30,579 nucleotides of DNA from Haplomitrium mnioides (GCA_049999725.1 JBNGIS010033655.1:1-30579), one strand, 5' to 3'. Positions 1-10,670 are shown, counted from the first letter of the stretch. Program-made: numbers and translations. The notes: a model not told the origin generated them from the sequence alone.

Positions 1-836
1 CTGAGATATATTCACCAAAAGAGCTTCTCTTGCATAAAATCAAAGCAACAGAAAAAAAAGCACCAAAGGAGGTTAAAATTGAGGGACAAATTGTAGAAAG
101 AAGGTTGAGGAAGGATTGCCTAGGAAAATCAATTTCAGTGCAACTTGGAGCAGAAATAGAGAAGTTCTGCTCATCTTTTGAAAAAAGATCCATCAGAAAA
201 AAAACGTCAAAAAAAATGTGTGCAATTCAGGGAGAGATTTGAGGCAGAAATCAAGGAAGTGGCTGATGTTCCTTGATCAATAATGAATTGCAGGGGGAAG
301 GTGACTTGATTGCAGGTCGAAGTAGAAGAATCAAGGAAGGAATTGAAGAGCTTTGCCAATCGATTTGAGTAGAAGTCACTGCTAAAGAAATTGCAGCAGA
401 TTTTGACCAGGGTTCAAGTAAAAGGAAAAATGTTCTGAGGAGGAACATACCTGGTTTGAAGCTAGTGCCGTCATCTGGATTCTTTCAAAGGAGAGGGCAG
501 ATTTGTGTGAAGAAGAATCACTAAGCAAGGTTGGCCTATGAAAGAAATCGTTGAGTGGAGAGGAATGTGAATGTGAATTGAATTCTGCTCCCTACATTTC
601 ATCAGCATGCAACAGTACATTCAAGAATTTCCCTTGAAGGCAGCATATAAGGTTTGTGGTTGATTCATCTGCTATCATAAGAACTGAAATTCTTCACACA
701 TAAATTTGGCACCAATAGAGGGATTCATAGAAAACGTGTCCATTTCACACAGAACTTGTTCATTAACCCAACAAGTAACTTGAAGTTCGTGAAACGTAAA
801 ACTATACCTAGACTAAAATTTCCTTACACCAGCATA
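1..836. other. Unidentified purine-rich stretch, no gene recognised
   Basis: The sequence is rich in A and G and repeats the short string ATCAAGGAAG near 252 and 330. A 70-codon open frame at 30-242 is lysine-rich and unlike any family I know. I looked here for the missing 5' LTR and a methionine-tRNA primer site of the downstream Copia element and found neither. It could be the untranslated leader of that element, another decayed repeat, or ordinary intergenic DNA. I cannot separate these. Confidence 0.4.
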
Positions 837-1780
837 AAGAAATTTGATGGCCAAAATGACCAAATCACAGTTTCAAGATGGTAGATGGAATTTCTCAAAT
901 AGTTAGTGAGAGAGTGATCGTAAATAATTATAATGTTTGGTCAATCTGAATGACACACTTTATAAAAGAAGAGGGTACTGAGAATTTATCACACGAAATG
1001 AAGAAGAACGAGTGTTAGACCTGTCCTCATCTAGTGAGGAGATGTAGACCTTCAAGACATATAGAGAAGGTCCATAAGTTGTTGTATTCGTTAACTATCA
1101 ATGTAGATGACAAGATGATGGGTTATTTGTCAACAACTAAGACAACCAAGTAGGCTTGGGTTATCATGAAGAAGAGATATGCCATCACGTCACATGCAAG
1201 GAAGCTGACATTGCAGATAGAATTCTTAAATTTGCACAAAGAGAAAATGAATGTAAATGCTTTGCCGTAAAGATCAAATCACTAGATGAGCAGCTAGCAA
1301 ATGTCAAAGAAGAAGCGAATGAGCGATCATAGTGGTAGTTTGCCTGAATAGTTTAGGCAAAAAGTATAAGCACTTCAAAATGTCAATAAAGATGAGAGAA
1401 AGAACCACATTCTTCTTCAAGCTGATTGCCATGCTGGTGGCAAAAGAACTTGACATTAGAAGAGATGCTTTAAGTAATCAAGAACAAGCACTCTACTTCA
1501 ACATGGGTAGAGGACAAGGAGGCAGAAGCTATGGCAGAAGTAATGATGGCAGAGGTCGCTCAAACGACAATACACAAAATCAACATCGCCAATCAAACCA
1601 ATTTTGTGGTAGAGGCTAGTTTAATGGAAAAGGGAGTAACAGAGTTTGTGGAATCCAACTATAACATTCAGAAGGAGACTATTATTATTGTGGAAAGCCA
1701 AGTCACATAGCAAATGATTGCTACAAAAAGCAGAATGATGTAAAAAACAACAAAGCACAAGGGAACTATGCAAGTTCCAA
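837..1780 (+). pseudogene. gag: Copia gag remnant with damaged zinc knuckle
   Basis: Translation starts with the Copia gag signature KFDGQND at about 840. A UBN2-type gag body follows, broken by several stops (for example after SRW near 888). The clearest open stretch is 1332-1619, which ends in a Gly/Arg/Asn/Gln-rich linker before the knuckle. The nucleocapsid zinc knuckle at about 1677-1730 reads YYYCGKPSHIANDC. The expected first Cys of Cys-x2-Cys-x4-His-x4-Cys is Tyr, which one G-to-A change would explain. In living relatives gag packages the RNA into cytoplasmic particles. This copy is not translatable as one protein. Confidence 0.8.
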
Positions 1781-1799
1781 AGAGGCAAACAATGAGATA

Positions 1800-2036
1800 T
1801 TGTTTGTCATGCAGAATGGGTTCTCATCTGTAGCATATGAGAAGCAAGACAATGATGGAGATAAGTGGTTTGTCGACTCCGCATATTCTAATCACATGAC
1901 AAGCCATGGAGAGTGGTTTAAGGAAACCATAAATCTGAGTACACTTGGTTATATGGAGATAGGTGATTCTACTATGCATTCTATTCGTCATATTGGTAGC
2001 ATACCAATAGTACTCAAGAATGGCGAAACAAAGTGA
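1800..2036 (+). pseudogene. Copia aspartic protease remnant
   Basis: This 78-codon open stretch contains WFVDSAYSNHMTS at about 1866-1904. It matches the Copia protease active-site region, where Asp-Ser/Thr-Gly/Ala is followed by a small residue or Cys and then SNHMT. The catalytic Asp is kept, but a Tyr sits where Cys or Ala is usual. The motif is followed by the expected IGDST and the later strand with IPIVLKNGE. A stop (TGA) at 2034 ends the frame, and an A-rich slip near 2070 shifts the frame before integrase. The family role is polyprotein cleavage. This copy survives only as a fragment. Confidence 0.78.
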
Positions 2037-2269
2037 CCATCTGATGTGATGCATATACCAATTATTCAAAAAAAAAATGATTTCAGCTAGATAATATGTA
2101 GAGCAAAATATACAGGTCAGGTTTAACCCCACTAGAGTGTTCATTGAGGATTGGGGAAACAACTGTAACTTGATCACAAATAGAAGTAAGAGTGGTAGGG
2201 TGTTCACATTGGATGTGAGTATGTTTGAAATTTTAGAAGCCATGTTTGTATACAGTATATGAGTTGTGT

Positions 2270-3120
2270 GAGACATGGAGATATGGCACAAGAGAACTAG
2301 GCATGTTAATGTGTAAAGGTTATAATAAATATGCAGAGTTCAAGGGTAGTTCGTGAACTGCTCAAGTTCAAAGTAGAAGGAATGCATAAAATATGTGAAG
2401 CATGCGAGTTTGGTAGAAAAGCAAGACAAGCATTCCCCAACGATGCATATGTGGCAAAGAAGCTATTTGAGGTGGTACATTCAGATGTGTGAGGTACAAC
2501 AAAAATAGAATCCATTGGAGGTTGTACATACTATGTGACCTTCATTGATGATTATTCAAGGAAAATCTGGATCTATTTCATGAAGCAGAAGAGTGAAGTG
2601 TTTGATCACCTCAGACATTTCAGAGTTATGGTGGAAAAAAACGAAAAGGCAACAAATCAAATGCTTGAGCTCAAATGGTAAAGGAGAATATTTCTCCATT
2701 GAATTTTGCACCTACCTACAAAGAAAAGGAATCAAAAGACAACAAAAATGCATGTATACACCTCAACAAAATGGAGTTGCTAAGAGAAAGAATTGACACA
2801 TAGAGGAGGTGGCAAGAGCATTGATGAATGAGAAAAATATACCACATTATGATTGGGAAAAAAAGTGTCTACTACTATTTATATTATGAACCGAACTCCT
2901 ACAGTTGTAGTTCATGGCATGATGCCAGAAGAAAAGTTTACAGGGAGACATCCAGATATTTCACATTTGAAAGTGTTTGGCACCATTGCTTACATACATG
3001 TACCAGTTGAGACACACAAAAAATTAGACCCAAAAGATGAGAAATGTGCCTTTATTGGATATTCAATGAGCAAAAGAGGTATATGTGCTTGTGTCCTACT
3101 GCACGCATGTTGAGGGTGAG
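2270..3120 (+). pseudogene. Copia integrase remnant, catalytic residues lost
   Basis: The GAG-pre-integrase motif WHKRTRHVNV appears near 2284 and is followed at once by a stop. The zinc-binding part (CEACEFGRKARQAFP) and the catalytic core come next. The first catalytic Asp is present (HSDV, Asp at 2484-2486) but TGA follows at 2490-2492. The second acidic block reads LSSNGKGEY near 2664 and shows no Asp at the expected place. The conserved Glu after PQQNGVA is Lys (2782-2784), and a stop follows two codons later. A downstream open part (2853-3113) carries MMPEEKFTGRHPDISHLKVFG, a conserved stretch following the core. Two of the three DDE residues are lost, so no strand transfer is possible. 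Confidence 0.85.
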
Positions 3121-3590
3121 TAGAGATGTAGTACTTGATGAGTTAAGTACTTGGTATGGGCAAAAATTGGTTGATGACACTAGTGAGGCAAATGGAAAGT
3201 AGGTTGTGTCAGAACCAATTCAGCAGATTCAAGTTTTGAGTGGACCTCATGGTGAAGGCCACAACAGTGGTAGCACTAGTACATGGCAAGGAAGGCTCTG
3301 TAGAAATTTGGAGTAGTATACTCTAAATAACTGTCAATCTGAAATGTCTCTAAGAGAAGGAGGCAGTGGTGATTCTGAAAATTTGGATGAAAAACAAAGA
3401 TTACTCTCAACTTCAACATCAAGCCAAAAACAAAGAGAGCAGTAGGTACAAAGCATACATTTGCGCAGAAGTGACAAGGTTAAGCACCTTGTAGATAGGT
3501 TGATACATAAAGGAGCGTTTGCAGCACAACATGCATACATGATGCAAGTAGTCACAAAGAACGAACCTATCAAAGAGATGGAAGCTCCTC
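3121..3590 (+). pseudogene. Copia integrase-RT linker, decayed
   Basis: This is the position of the poorly conserved linker between integrase and RT. The + strand holds several stops and no domain I can name. Open frames on the opposite strand (3334-3601) look like shadows, because they read Cys/Leu-rich sequence with no family resemblance. I treat the whole as decayed linker. Confidence 0.5.
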
Positions 3591-3597
3591 ATTAAAA

Positions 3598-4240
3598 CCA
3601 AACTTGGAAGCTGGTTGATTTACTAAAAGGGAAGAAAGCCATCGAATGCAAAGGGGTCTACAAATTGAAGAGGAGCAATGATGGCAACATAAGCAAGTTT
3701 AAAGCAACATTAATGGCCAAGGGATATGCTCAGACTCATAAGATAGACTATGAGGAGACTTTTAGCCCTATAGCAGGAATGAAAACTGTTTGGGTAGTTA
3801 TAACATTGGCTACATCGAAAAAATGGACTTTGCAACAAATGGATGTTAAAACAAAATTTTTGTATAGGGAGCTTGATGGTGTACATGGTACAGCCACCTG
3901 ATTTTGTTGATCCAGAGCATTCAGATCAGGTATGCAAGCTAAAGAAGGTATTATATGGTTTGAAGCAAGCACCTCGAGCATGGTCTAATAAGATAAGCGA
4001 ATATCTTGTTTCGATGGGCTTCAAGGTGTCAAAGGCAGATTATTATGTGCATGTAACAAAAATAGAGAAAATTTTGATGCTCATTCTCGTTTATATAAAT
4101 GATTTGATTATAACAAGAAGGAGTGAGCAAGATATTGCTGAAGTGAAGAAATTGCTGAAATAAAAGTTTGATATAAAGGATCTTGGTAAATTGCAACATT
4201 TCGCTAGAATTGAAGTGATAAAAAAAGAGCAGGGAATGTG
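3598..4240 (+). pseudogene. Copia reverse transcriptase remnant (YVDD box changed)
   Basis: The first open part (3665-3901) has KFKATLMAKGYAQTHKIDYEE and FSPIAGMKTV, the typical start of the Copia RT (RVT_2). A frameshift near 3875 moves the reading to a second frame (3843-4163) containing VQPPDFVDP, KLKKVLYGLKQAPRAW and the polymerase box. The box reads YIND at 4092-4103 where family members have Tyr-Val-Asp-Asp. The first metal-binding Asp is Asn through one G-to-A change, which would abolish polymerization. A stop at 4161 cuts the frame. The domain is unmistakable and inactive. Confidence 0.9.
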
Positions 4241-5046
4241 AATGACCCAAAGGCAGTATGCCTTGGATATGTTGGCCAAACATGGCATGAGAGGTTGCAA
4301 ACTGATTGCAACTCCGTTAGATCATAATACAAAACTGATCGGTCATGAAGAAGAGCTGATTGATAATCCAATAGAGTTCAAGCAGATGGTAGGAAGCTTA
4401 ATTTATATCACCATCACCAGGCTAGATCTGAGTTATGGTGTAGGTTTGGTAAGTCAGTTTATGCAATTACTAAAGAAGCAACATTTGTATGTAGCACACA
4501 TAAGTTTTTGGTACATAAAAGCTACAATTTAGTGTGGGTTGTTTTATGACAGCAATAGAAAATTTCAGCTTGCTAGTTTCACATATACAAATTGGGCAGG
4601 ATATGCAAGTGATATGAGGCCCACTAGTGGTTTTGCATTTTCATTTGGAAGTAATGGAGTCGTCTTAAGCAGCAAAAAGCAACCTATAGTTGCTTTATCA
4701 AGTACGAAGGCAGAGTACAAGGGGGCAGCCATAGCAACTGGTAAGGTAATGCGGTTATTGAAATTGTTGTAGGATTTGAATGTCAAAGTGGAGGAACCAA
4801 TGAAGGTTTATTGCAAAAACATCAGTAGTATTCAATTGACCAACAATCATGTTTTTCATGCACATTTAAAGCAAATTGAGGTGCATTATTATTTTAAGAG
4901 AGAGAAGGTGTTGGCCATGGTTATTGACTTGTTGTACGTCAACATTCAAGGGCAGGTTGCTGATATTTTTATGAAGGCATTACAAGCCCAAAAGTTGCAG
5001 AAATTGAGAAGACAACTTGGTGTACAGATGTTGAGCTCAAAGGAGA
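4240..5046 (+). pseudogene. Copia RNase H and C-terminal remnant
   Basis: The connection segment (4242-4532) has TPLDHNTKL and MVGSLIYITITRLDLSY. RNase H follows at 4539-5084: TYTNWAGYASDMRPTSGFAF, then SSKKQPIVALSSTKAEYKG, then a tail with KQIEVHYYFKREKV and QVADIFMKAL that is usual for Copia. The first catalytic position of RNase H (normally Asp-x-Asp-Trp) reads Thr-Asn-Trp, again Asp to Asn by G-to-A. In-frame stops lie at 4530 and 4770. The purine run AAAGGAGAG just before 5048 is the likely polypurine tract. Confidence 0.88.
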
Positions 5047-5047
5047 G

Positions 5048-5339
5048 TATTAAATTATCGAGCTCTGATAGGTTGCTACGCTGAGCAGACATCCCCTTTA
5101 GTTTAGATAGGGTTAGTCTTATACTTCAAGCATATTGGAGTCGCGAGAGAGCACTCCTCTCCTTTATGTAAATTGCACCATTTCATGCTTTTAGGAATAT
5201 ATTGTATTTCCTCCATCCCTTGGTGTATGTGTGCTTGTGTTTGGAGAGCAGTGTGTATTTTGACAACATATAGAACTTATAGAATCATATTTTGAAAATA
5301 TTTCAATCTTTCTTTCTTGGACGGATTCTAGAGTCTACA
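5048..5339 (+). repeat. Copia 3' LTR (292 bp)
   Basis: It starts right after the purine-rich tract with TATTAAATTATCG, most simply a TG start decayed to TA, and ends with GGATTCTAGAGTCTACA. No second copy exists in the window, so the edges rest on the terminal bases, the tract position and the abrupt switch to chromovirus LTR sequence at 5340. The length is ordinary for Copia. A CT-rich part follows GAGAGCACTCCTCTCC near 5146. Confidence 0.7.
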
Positions 5340-5646
5340 ATGATAAAAAATAACACAACTAGAAAATGACATATGGTAGAAGTAGAATAGAAGTAAAGAG
5401 TAATCCAACTATTGTGAGAGATTAAAAGGTGGTCTAAGTATAATATAATAGAAAATGAACCAATGGAGCTTCTCAAGCTATGTAAGCAAAATGCTTTCTA
5501 TCTAGTATATAAAGAAAAGAGAGTGTCTTGTTAGACATCTATTACCTTGTAGGGTTTTGAGGTTCTTTTTTCTCTTCTCGTATGTTAGCTTGTATGTATT
5601 GTATTTGTGACAACTTGTATATGTACTAAGAGTGTGTAGTGTTATA
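5340..5646 (+). repeat. Element A 5' LTR, 5'-truncated
   Basis: It aligns by eye with the right half of the LTR at 10686-11243. Shared landmarks are ATGCTTTCTATCTAGTATATA at about 5491 against the same words at 11113, TGTCTTGTTAGACATCT, and the closing GTGTGTAGTGTTATA, whose last bases would be CA in an intact end. The first ~250 bp are absent because the Copia LTR stops at 5339. TCTAGTATATAAAG (5500-5513) resembles a TATA element and is kept in all three LTR copies. Confidence 0.82.
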
Positions 5647-5647
5647 A

Positions 5648-5659
5648 TGGTGTTAGAGC
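5648..5659 (+). promoter_or_regulatory. Element A primer-binding site, initiator Met-tRNA type
   Basis: TGGTGTTAGAGC lies one base after the LTR end. It differs at two positions from the TGGTATCAGAGC usual for plant elements primed by initiator methionine tRNA. Its position supports the LTR boundary at 5646. Confidence 0.78.
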
Positions 5660-6339
5660 TTAGTCTTTTGTAAAGAGTGTGAACTAACTATCTTTCAAAA
5701 AGTATTTAAGATCTTTAGAAGTAGTGGAATCTCCACTTGGCATTAACTCCAAGAGAGTTAAACTATCAAGTTTTCATGAATGCATAATAAAGAATATCTC
5801 ATCCTTTATAAATGAAGATAAGATGTTTGACTTGATGCTATAGTAGCAAATGGATATATGAACATTTGTTTCTTCTAGAATTCTTGTATTAAATCCTTCT
5901 AACATTTGTGTGTTTAATGTTGAAAAATATTTCATTTGTTAGTAATGAAAATGTGCATAACTTTGGTGATGAGTTTTTTGTTTTTGTGATGGAATAAAGA
6001 GAGCATTTTCTATCTATTAGAAAATGTAAATAAAAAACTCCCATATAACACCATATTTTACTACAAGTAAGATAATATAAAATGGGTTTGAACCAAACTC
6101 CTTTGGAAGAGTTCAACTCTAAATGTCATATTTCTATTAGAGTAACGTCTAATCAAATGCAACGCAATTCTCTTGTTTGTAATCATAGAGTCAAGTTCTG
6201 TAATTCACTATTGGCATCAACTAAACCTTATATTTTACCTATTCATTACAATTGGAATGTGTATATATTCAATTTTGTATAAGTTTTTGAAGGTTAAACT
6301 ATGATGGAAAAACATTGATGCTTACTCTAGTAGTCTTGA
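5660..6339. other. Element A untranslated leader
   Basis: This AT-rich DNA lies between the primer site and the first gag-like translation and has no recognisable domain. The short open frame at 6082-6282 has no family resemblance. I see no repeat or RNA gene here. Confidence 0.5.
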
Positions 6340-7200
6340 AGGAGTTTGGATGATGGCAAAGTTCAAAGAGCTTCAAGAAGCTCTTATAGCAAGCCAACAA
6401 CAAACAAACATGTTGATAGTAGAAATGGAAAAATGTGATTACAACAAGAAAATAGAGAAGGAAATGAAAGAGGCTTTACTTCAAAAGATGAGCAAGTTGT
6501 GCTAGGTAGAGCCTTATAGAGGAGGTTGTATGGTTGATATTTAGAAGAATGGGTCTATCGAATGGAAGTTCATATGTCATATTATCAAAATACTTTGGAT
6601 TTGGAGAAAAGATTATTTGCAAAGTCAATTTTAACAGTGCATGCTTCCATATGGTTACAAAGATGAGAGCGAAAAAAAAGTACATGAGGAGAACAACTAT
6701 TGTGAAGATGTTTAAAAGAATATTTGCTCCAAAATTTGAAAACGGCATTTTCTATATTGACCATAAAAACAAAGCTTTGGGAGTTAGAGTAACAAGTAAA
6801 TATTGCAAGATATATTGCAGAGTTTCAAAGCTTGCAAGTCAAAATTGAAGATATGAGTCTAAAAGATTCCCTTAACAAATTTTTGCAAGGGTTAAAAAGA
6901 AAGATTAGATAAGAAGTTATGATGCATAATCCAAAATATGTAAATAAAGCCATATCATTTGTTGAACAAACTGAAAGGATACAAGGAATTGTGAAAACTA
7001 GAGGAAATTATGGCCCCATGTATATGGAGTTGGGAAATATAAGAAGAAGATAATTTCATTGTCCAAATCACCAACAAGAAGAACCACAACATTTTACTGA
7101 AAAGAGAATGGATGATTGGCAAGAAACTTGAACATGTTTTAATTGTGGTGAGAAAGTACACATTGCACCAAATTGTAGAGAAATATGGCGCAATCAAGGG
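6340..7200 (+). pseudogene. gag: Element A gag remnant with intact zinc-knuckle motif
   Basis: A possible coiled-coil start (KFKELQEALIASQQQ) lies near 6358. The retrotransposon gag body follows in pieces, best seen at about 6870-6980 as FLQGLKRKIR followed after a stop by EVMMHNPKYVNKAISFVEQ. This matches the usual end of the Gypsy gag domain. The zinc knuckle at 7135-7176 reads CFNCGEKVHIAPNC with all four metal ligands present, then a stop. Many stops and shifts separate the pieces (one open stretch is 6534-6848), so no product is expected. Confidence 0.75.
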
Positions 7201-7379
7201 CTCGTATTTTGACGAATTTTTCATAATGTCATCAGTGAAAAAGATGAAGAATGTCAGAGAAACAACAGGCATCAGTAAAAAAAACCTTTTGGTCTCTCTG
7301 AGATAAACAAGAAAGGTGGAGGAAGTATTCAACAAAGTCACATCTAGTGTATAGAAAAACACAAAAATGAAAGGTTAAC

Positions 7380-7720
7380 TGTGGTTGATGGATAGATAGG
7401 AAGATCTGCAATAAGAATTTTGGTGGACTCTAGAGAAGAAAAAAATTATTTATTACAAGCTATAGTATTGAAGTTGAAGTTGCCCGTTGAAAAAGAAGAG
7501 CACGAAGTGGTCGAAACAAAAAATGGCCAAAGTGAGCCTATTGATTGACTATCTCAAAGTATAACTTTATATACATATAACTATTAAGAGAAGTTGGAGT
7601 GGAAAATCACAACATTAGCAAAATACAATGCTATTTTTGGAATGAATTGGTTACAAAGATATAATCCGCAAGTAGATTTGCAATAAACGATATTCAAGAT
7701 ATATGAATAGAAGATTTAGA
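7380..7720 (+). pseudogene. Element A protease remnant, active site changed
   Basis: The motif RILVDSREEKNYLL (about 7414-7455) matches the Gypsy protease active-site region ILVDSG-S/A-x-H/N-F. Gly of Asp-Ser-Gly is Arg, again a single G-to-A change. The following KLKLPVEKEE and later ILGMDWL-like NAIFGMNWLQRYNPQVD (near 7628) fit the rest of the domain. Stops interrupt it at several places. Confidence 0.7.
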
Positions 7721-7869
7721 GAGATCAAGTATGATCTTATTCAAGCCTTCTACATCTATATGTGATTGGAGAAATTTTGATCAAAAGACAAAATGTGGTG
7801 TTTTAGGACTCATACGTGAGCCTACTAGTAATTGATAAAGAGGACTCAAAGCTTAAAGTTCCACATGAA

Positions 7870-8640
7870 TTTGAAGGTTTTTGGAAGGAACTCGATAATG
7901 TTTTTTCCAATGATTTACCCAAAAATAGCCTCTTAAACAATGCATTGATCAAAAGAATGAGGTCATTTCAATAAGTACTCCATTGTGCAAGGCACCATAT
8001 TGTTTGCCTCTTCATAAACTAGAGCAATGAAAATATCATATTACTGAATTGTTGGAAAAAGGATTCATTCAGCCAAAAACTTCTCCTTGTGGTGCACTAA
8101 TATTATTTTTGAAAAAGAAAGATGAGAGTATGAGTGTGTGTATTGACTATCTAGCTCTCAATCAACAAACAGTGAAAATAAATATCTATTGCCAAGAATG
8201 ATTGATTTATTTGATCAACTTTAAAGAGAAAATTACTTGACAAAGTTGGATTTGAGAAGCGTATATAATCAAATCCTAATCCTAGAGGATGAAAAACAAA
8301 AACAACAATTTGAAGTCAATATGAGCATTCTGAATATCTTGTTATGTCTTTTGGATTAACTAATCCTCCTCCAACATTTATGAGTCTTATGAATGATAGT
8401 TTTGGATCTTATTTAAGTAAGTTTGTTATTTTCTTTTTGGATAATATTCTCATTTACAGAGAATCTTCAAGAGCATCAACAATATTTTTGTATGGTATTG
8501 AAGGTAGTTGAGAACCACAAGCTATATGTCAAGATGCCCAAATGTAAAATTGAAAATAAGGAGGGTGACTACTTAGGTCATTGTGTAAATGCAGTAGCAA
8601 TCTATGTTATGGATGAGAAAGTGGATGTAATTCAAAAGTA
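7870..8640 (+). pseudogene. Element A reverse transcriptase remnant (FLDD box changed)
   Basis: Pieces in shifting frames follow Gypsy RT: a PLHKLE-like word near 8010, KGFIQPKTSPCGA near 8060, and MSFGLTNPPPTFMSLMND near 8345. The polymerase box near 8440 reads FLDN where FLDD is expected, so the second metal-binding Asp is Asn. The stretch 8423-8641 runs on through a part equivalent to KCxF. Frame changes are frequent, so it is a fossil only. Recognition rests on the GLTN(A/P)P segment and box spacing. Confidence 0.85.
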
Positions 8641-8659
8641 AGACGCTTTTAGTGATCAA

Positions 8660-9290
8660 ACACAACTAAGGGGATTTTTGAAGCTAACTAGATTTTATCG
8701 TCAATTTGTAAAAGGTTTTGCACAAATAAGAGAACCATTGACCAACTTGGTCAAGAAAAGTCACGCATGAATATGAAAAGCTGTTGAAGAGTTGGCATTC
8801 CAAGCATTGAGGAAATCATTTCTTCATTCTACTATTCTTAAATGGTATGATTCTAAATGACTAATCAAACTTGTGGATGATGCATCAAAAAGAGCAATTA
8901 GAAAAGTTTTGCAGTAATAATAAGAGGATGGTTAATATTCTATTGCCTTATTTTCTAGAAAGTTGAGCGAAACTAAGAGAAACTACCACACTATGAAGCA
9001 GGAAGAATTGGTGACTCTGCTATCAACCAAACATTGGGAACACTATCTACAAGATAAGGAGTTTGTTGTTGAAACTAACCATAAACCTTAAATCTATCTT
9101 GAAACTCAAAAAGAGCTCTAAAAAAAGTATATTCAATGGGTGGAGTAGCAAGAACGACTCCATATAAAGATGGTTTATATAGAAGGAAAACATCACACAT
9201 TCCAAATGCCTTGACTTACATGCTTCAACTCAACATTCTATCACAATGCAAAATTCATTCTACTTGGTGGATGGAACTATTGGCTATGGT
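8660..9290 (+). pseudogene. Element A RT connection and RNase H remnant
   Basis: After LTRFYRQFVKGFAQIREP (8684-8740) comes the RNase H region of Gypsy: ELAFQALRKSF, a part around 8870 equivalent to VDASK, then YHTMKQEELVTLLSTKHWEHYLQ near 8978 and ETNHKP near 9074. The expected HWRHYL word appears as HWEHYL. Stops occur roughly every 100 bases. The same region is present in element B from its left break at about 17817, which lets the two be aligned. Confidence 0.78.
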
Positions 9291-9389
9291 AAAAGAAGAT
9301 GATTAGATCATTGCCACAAAACAAAAGAAATTAGAGAAAAATGTGAGAGGATTGATTTTCTTCCAAGAAAATGTATGGGTTTCTAATAA

Positions 9390-10450
9390 TATTAAGCTTC
9401 ACTCTCATGTTTTGTATAAAGCACATGATTCCACAATTGGTGGACATATTGTCTTTGAGAAGACTTTGTACAGTCTTCAACAAGTATATTATTAGCTTAA
9501 AGTGCATTAAAATGTAGAGACATATTTTCGAAGTTGTTTGGCTTTTCAAAAAACTAAAGAGACCAATCTTAAACGTGGAGGCTTATTACAACCATTACTT
9601 ATCCCTAATTTGTGATGCATATAAACATTGTTTGTGAGCTACGAGTTACTTCTATGGGTTATGATGTTATTGTTGCTTTTTGTGAGAAAACTTGGCAAAA
9701 TGATTTATATTTGTCTAACTACAAAATCACTCACAACACTTGAGTTAGCACAAATTTATTTAGAAGTTGTCTACTCTCATTATGGTATTTCCAAATTTAT
9801 TATTTCACACTGAGGCACTCAATTCACTAGCATATTTTGCGCACTATATTTGGTCTTCTTGAAACCAAACTCGCAATGTCTATTGCTTATTACTCTGAAT
9901 CAGATAGTCAAACCAAACGGGTGAGCAACACTATTGAAGATATATTACGGGCTTTTAATTTGGAAGAACAAGAAGTATGAGATTGGTTGTTACACGTTGC
10001 TGAGTTCTATTACAATAACTCCATCAATAGCTCCTATGAGCCACACCTTTCTTTTTGATATATGGTGAGCATCCAACCACCCTATCTAGTTTTCAACTTG
10101 CATTGACGTCGAATAATCCAATCGTAGATGATTTTCTCTATTATCTACACCACATCATCCAACATGCCAAAGAAAAATTTGAAGTTTCTTTTAATTGCCA
10201 AAAACAATATGCTGATGGTCATCGTTGCGAGGTGACTTTTGCTATAGGTGATCAAGTTTGGCTCTCTACTTCCAATCTTCCTTTGCTTTGCTCTCGTAAG
10301 TTCTCTGCTTGTATTATTGGACCATTTGATATTTTTTCTCTTGTTTGTAAAGTGGTCTATCAACTAGTTTTACCTTCTCACATGAAGATTCATCTAGTTT
10401 TTCATATCTCTTTACTACGTGCATTTGTACCTAGAAGCCGTCTCTACTAC
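9390..10450 (+). pseudogene. Element A integrase remnant
   Basis: The zinc-binding part is at about 9418-9560: HDSTIGGH supplies two His, and SCLAFQ has the first Cys but Phe in place of the second. The core follows with TTKSLTTLELAQIYLEVVYSHYG and SKFIISH. The catalytic Asp expected after ISK-FIIS is His (CAC near 9811), followed by a stop. The C-terminal part is open at 10055-10486 with GEHPTTLSSFQLA, ADGHRCEVTFAIGDQVWLST and the GPF module (IIGPFDIFS). Both the Cys-to-Phe and Asp-to-His changes also occur in element B. Confidence 0.88.
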
Positions 10451-10640
10451 TTGAGCTTATTGATGTTCATGAGGAATTTGAGTTGAAACAACTCTTGAAG
10501 AAACGCATACATCATAAAAGCCATCATAAGATTGTGAAGTATTTGGTTTGTTGGAAATGCAACCCTATTTATAAAGCTTCGTGAGAGCAATTGAAGAATT
10601 TTTTCCAATGCATCTTCGTTTGTTCACTCTTTTGAGAACT
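10451..10640 (+). pseudogene. Element A chromodomain remnant
   Basis: Frames after integrase read LLKKRIHHKSHHKIVKYLV followed by CWKC, then a broken end equivalent to TWEPLENL. This is the chromodomain layout of chromovirus integrases, which in living elements binds modified histone and biases integration into heterochromatin. Trp-Lys-Gly is Trp-Lys-Cys, as in element B. A stop interrupts the last helix. Confidence 0.72.
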
Positions 10641-10670
10641 CTCTTTCTTGCAATAAGAACGTTGTCTCTT

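Larger units (their letters stand above)
837..5339 (+). mobile_element. Degenerate Ty1/Copia LTR retrotransposon, 5' LTR not seen
   Basis: Domains run in the Copia order: gag, zinc knuckle, protease, integrase, reverse transcriptase, RNase H, then a 3' LTR. Integrase before RT separates Copia from Gypsy. Every coding segment carries stops or frameshifts, and several catalytic residues are replaced, so the element cannot move by itself. No copy of the 3' LTR is visible upstream of gag, so the left end is deleted, diverged or interrupted. On the right it abuts the cut left LTR of the chromovirus at 5339/5340, which may mean it inserted into that LTR. Family membership is firm. The left boundary is only where gag-like translation starts. 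Confidence 0.88.

Noticed and set aside
1824-2291. 155-codon open frame on the - strand in the Copia element
   Set aside because: It lies opposite the protease and pre-integrase fossil, is rich in Ile, His and Met, and shows no known domain.
6955-7362. 135-codon - strand open frame in element A
   Set aside because: It lies opposite the gag knuckle region. Its Phe/Leu/Ser-rich reading is what antisense of an A-rich strand gives.
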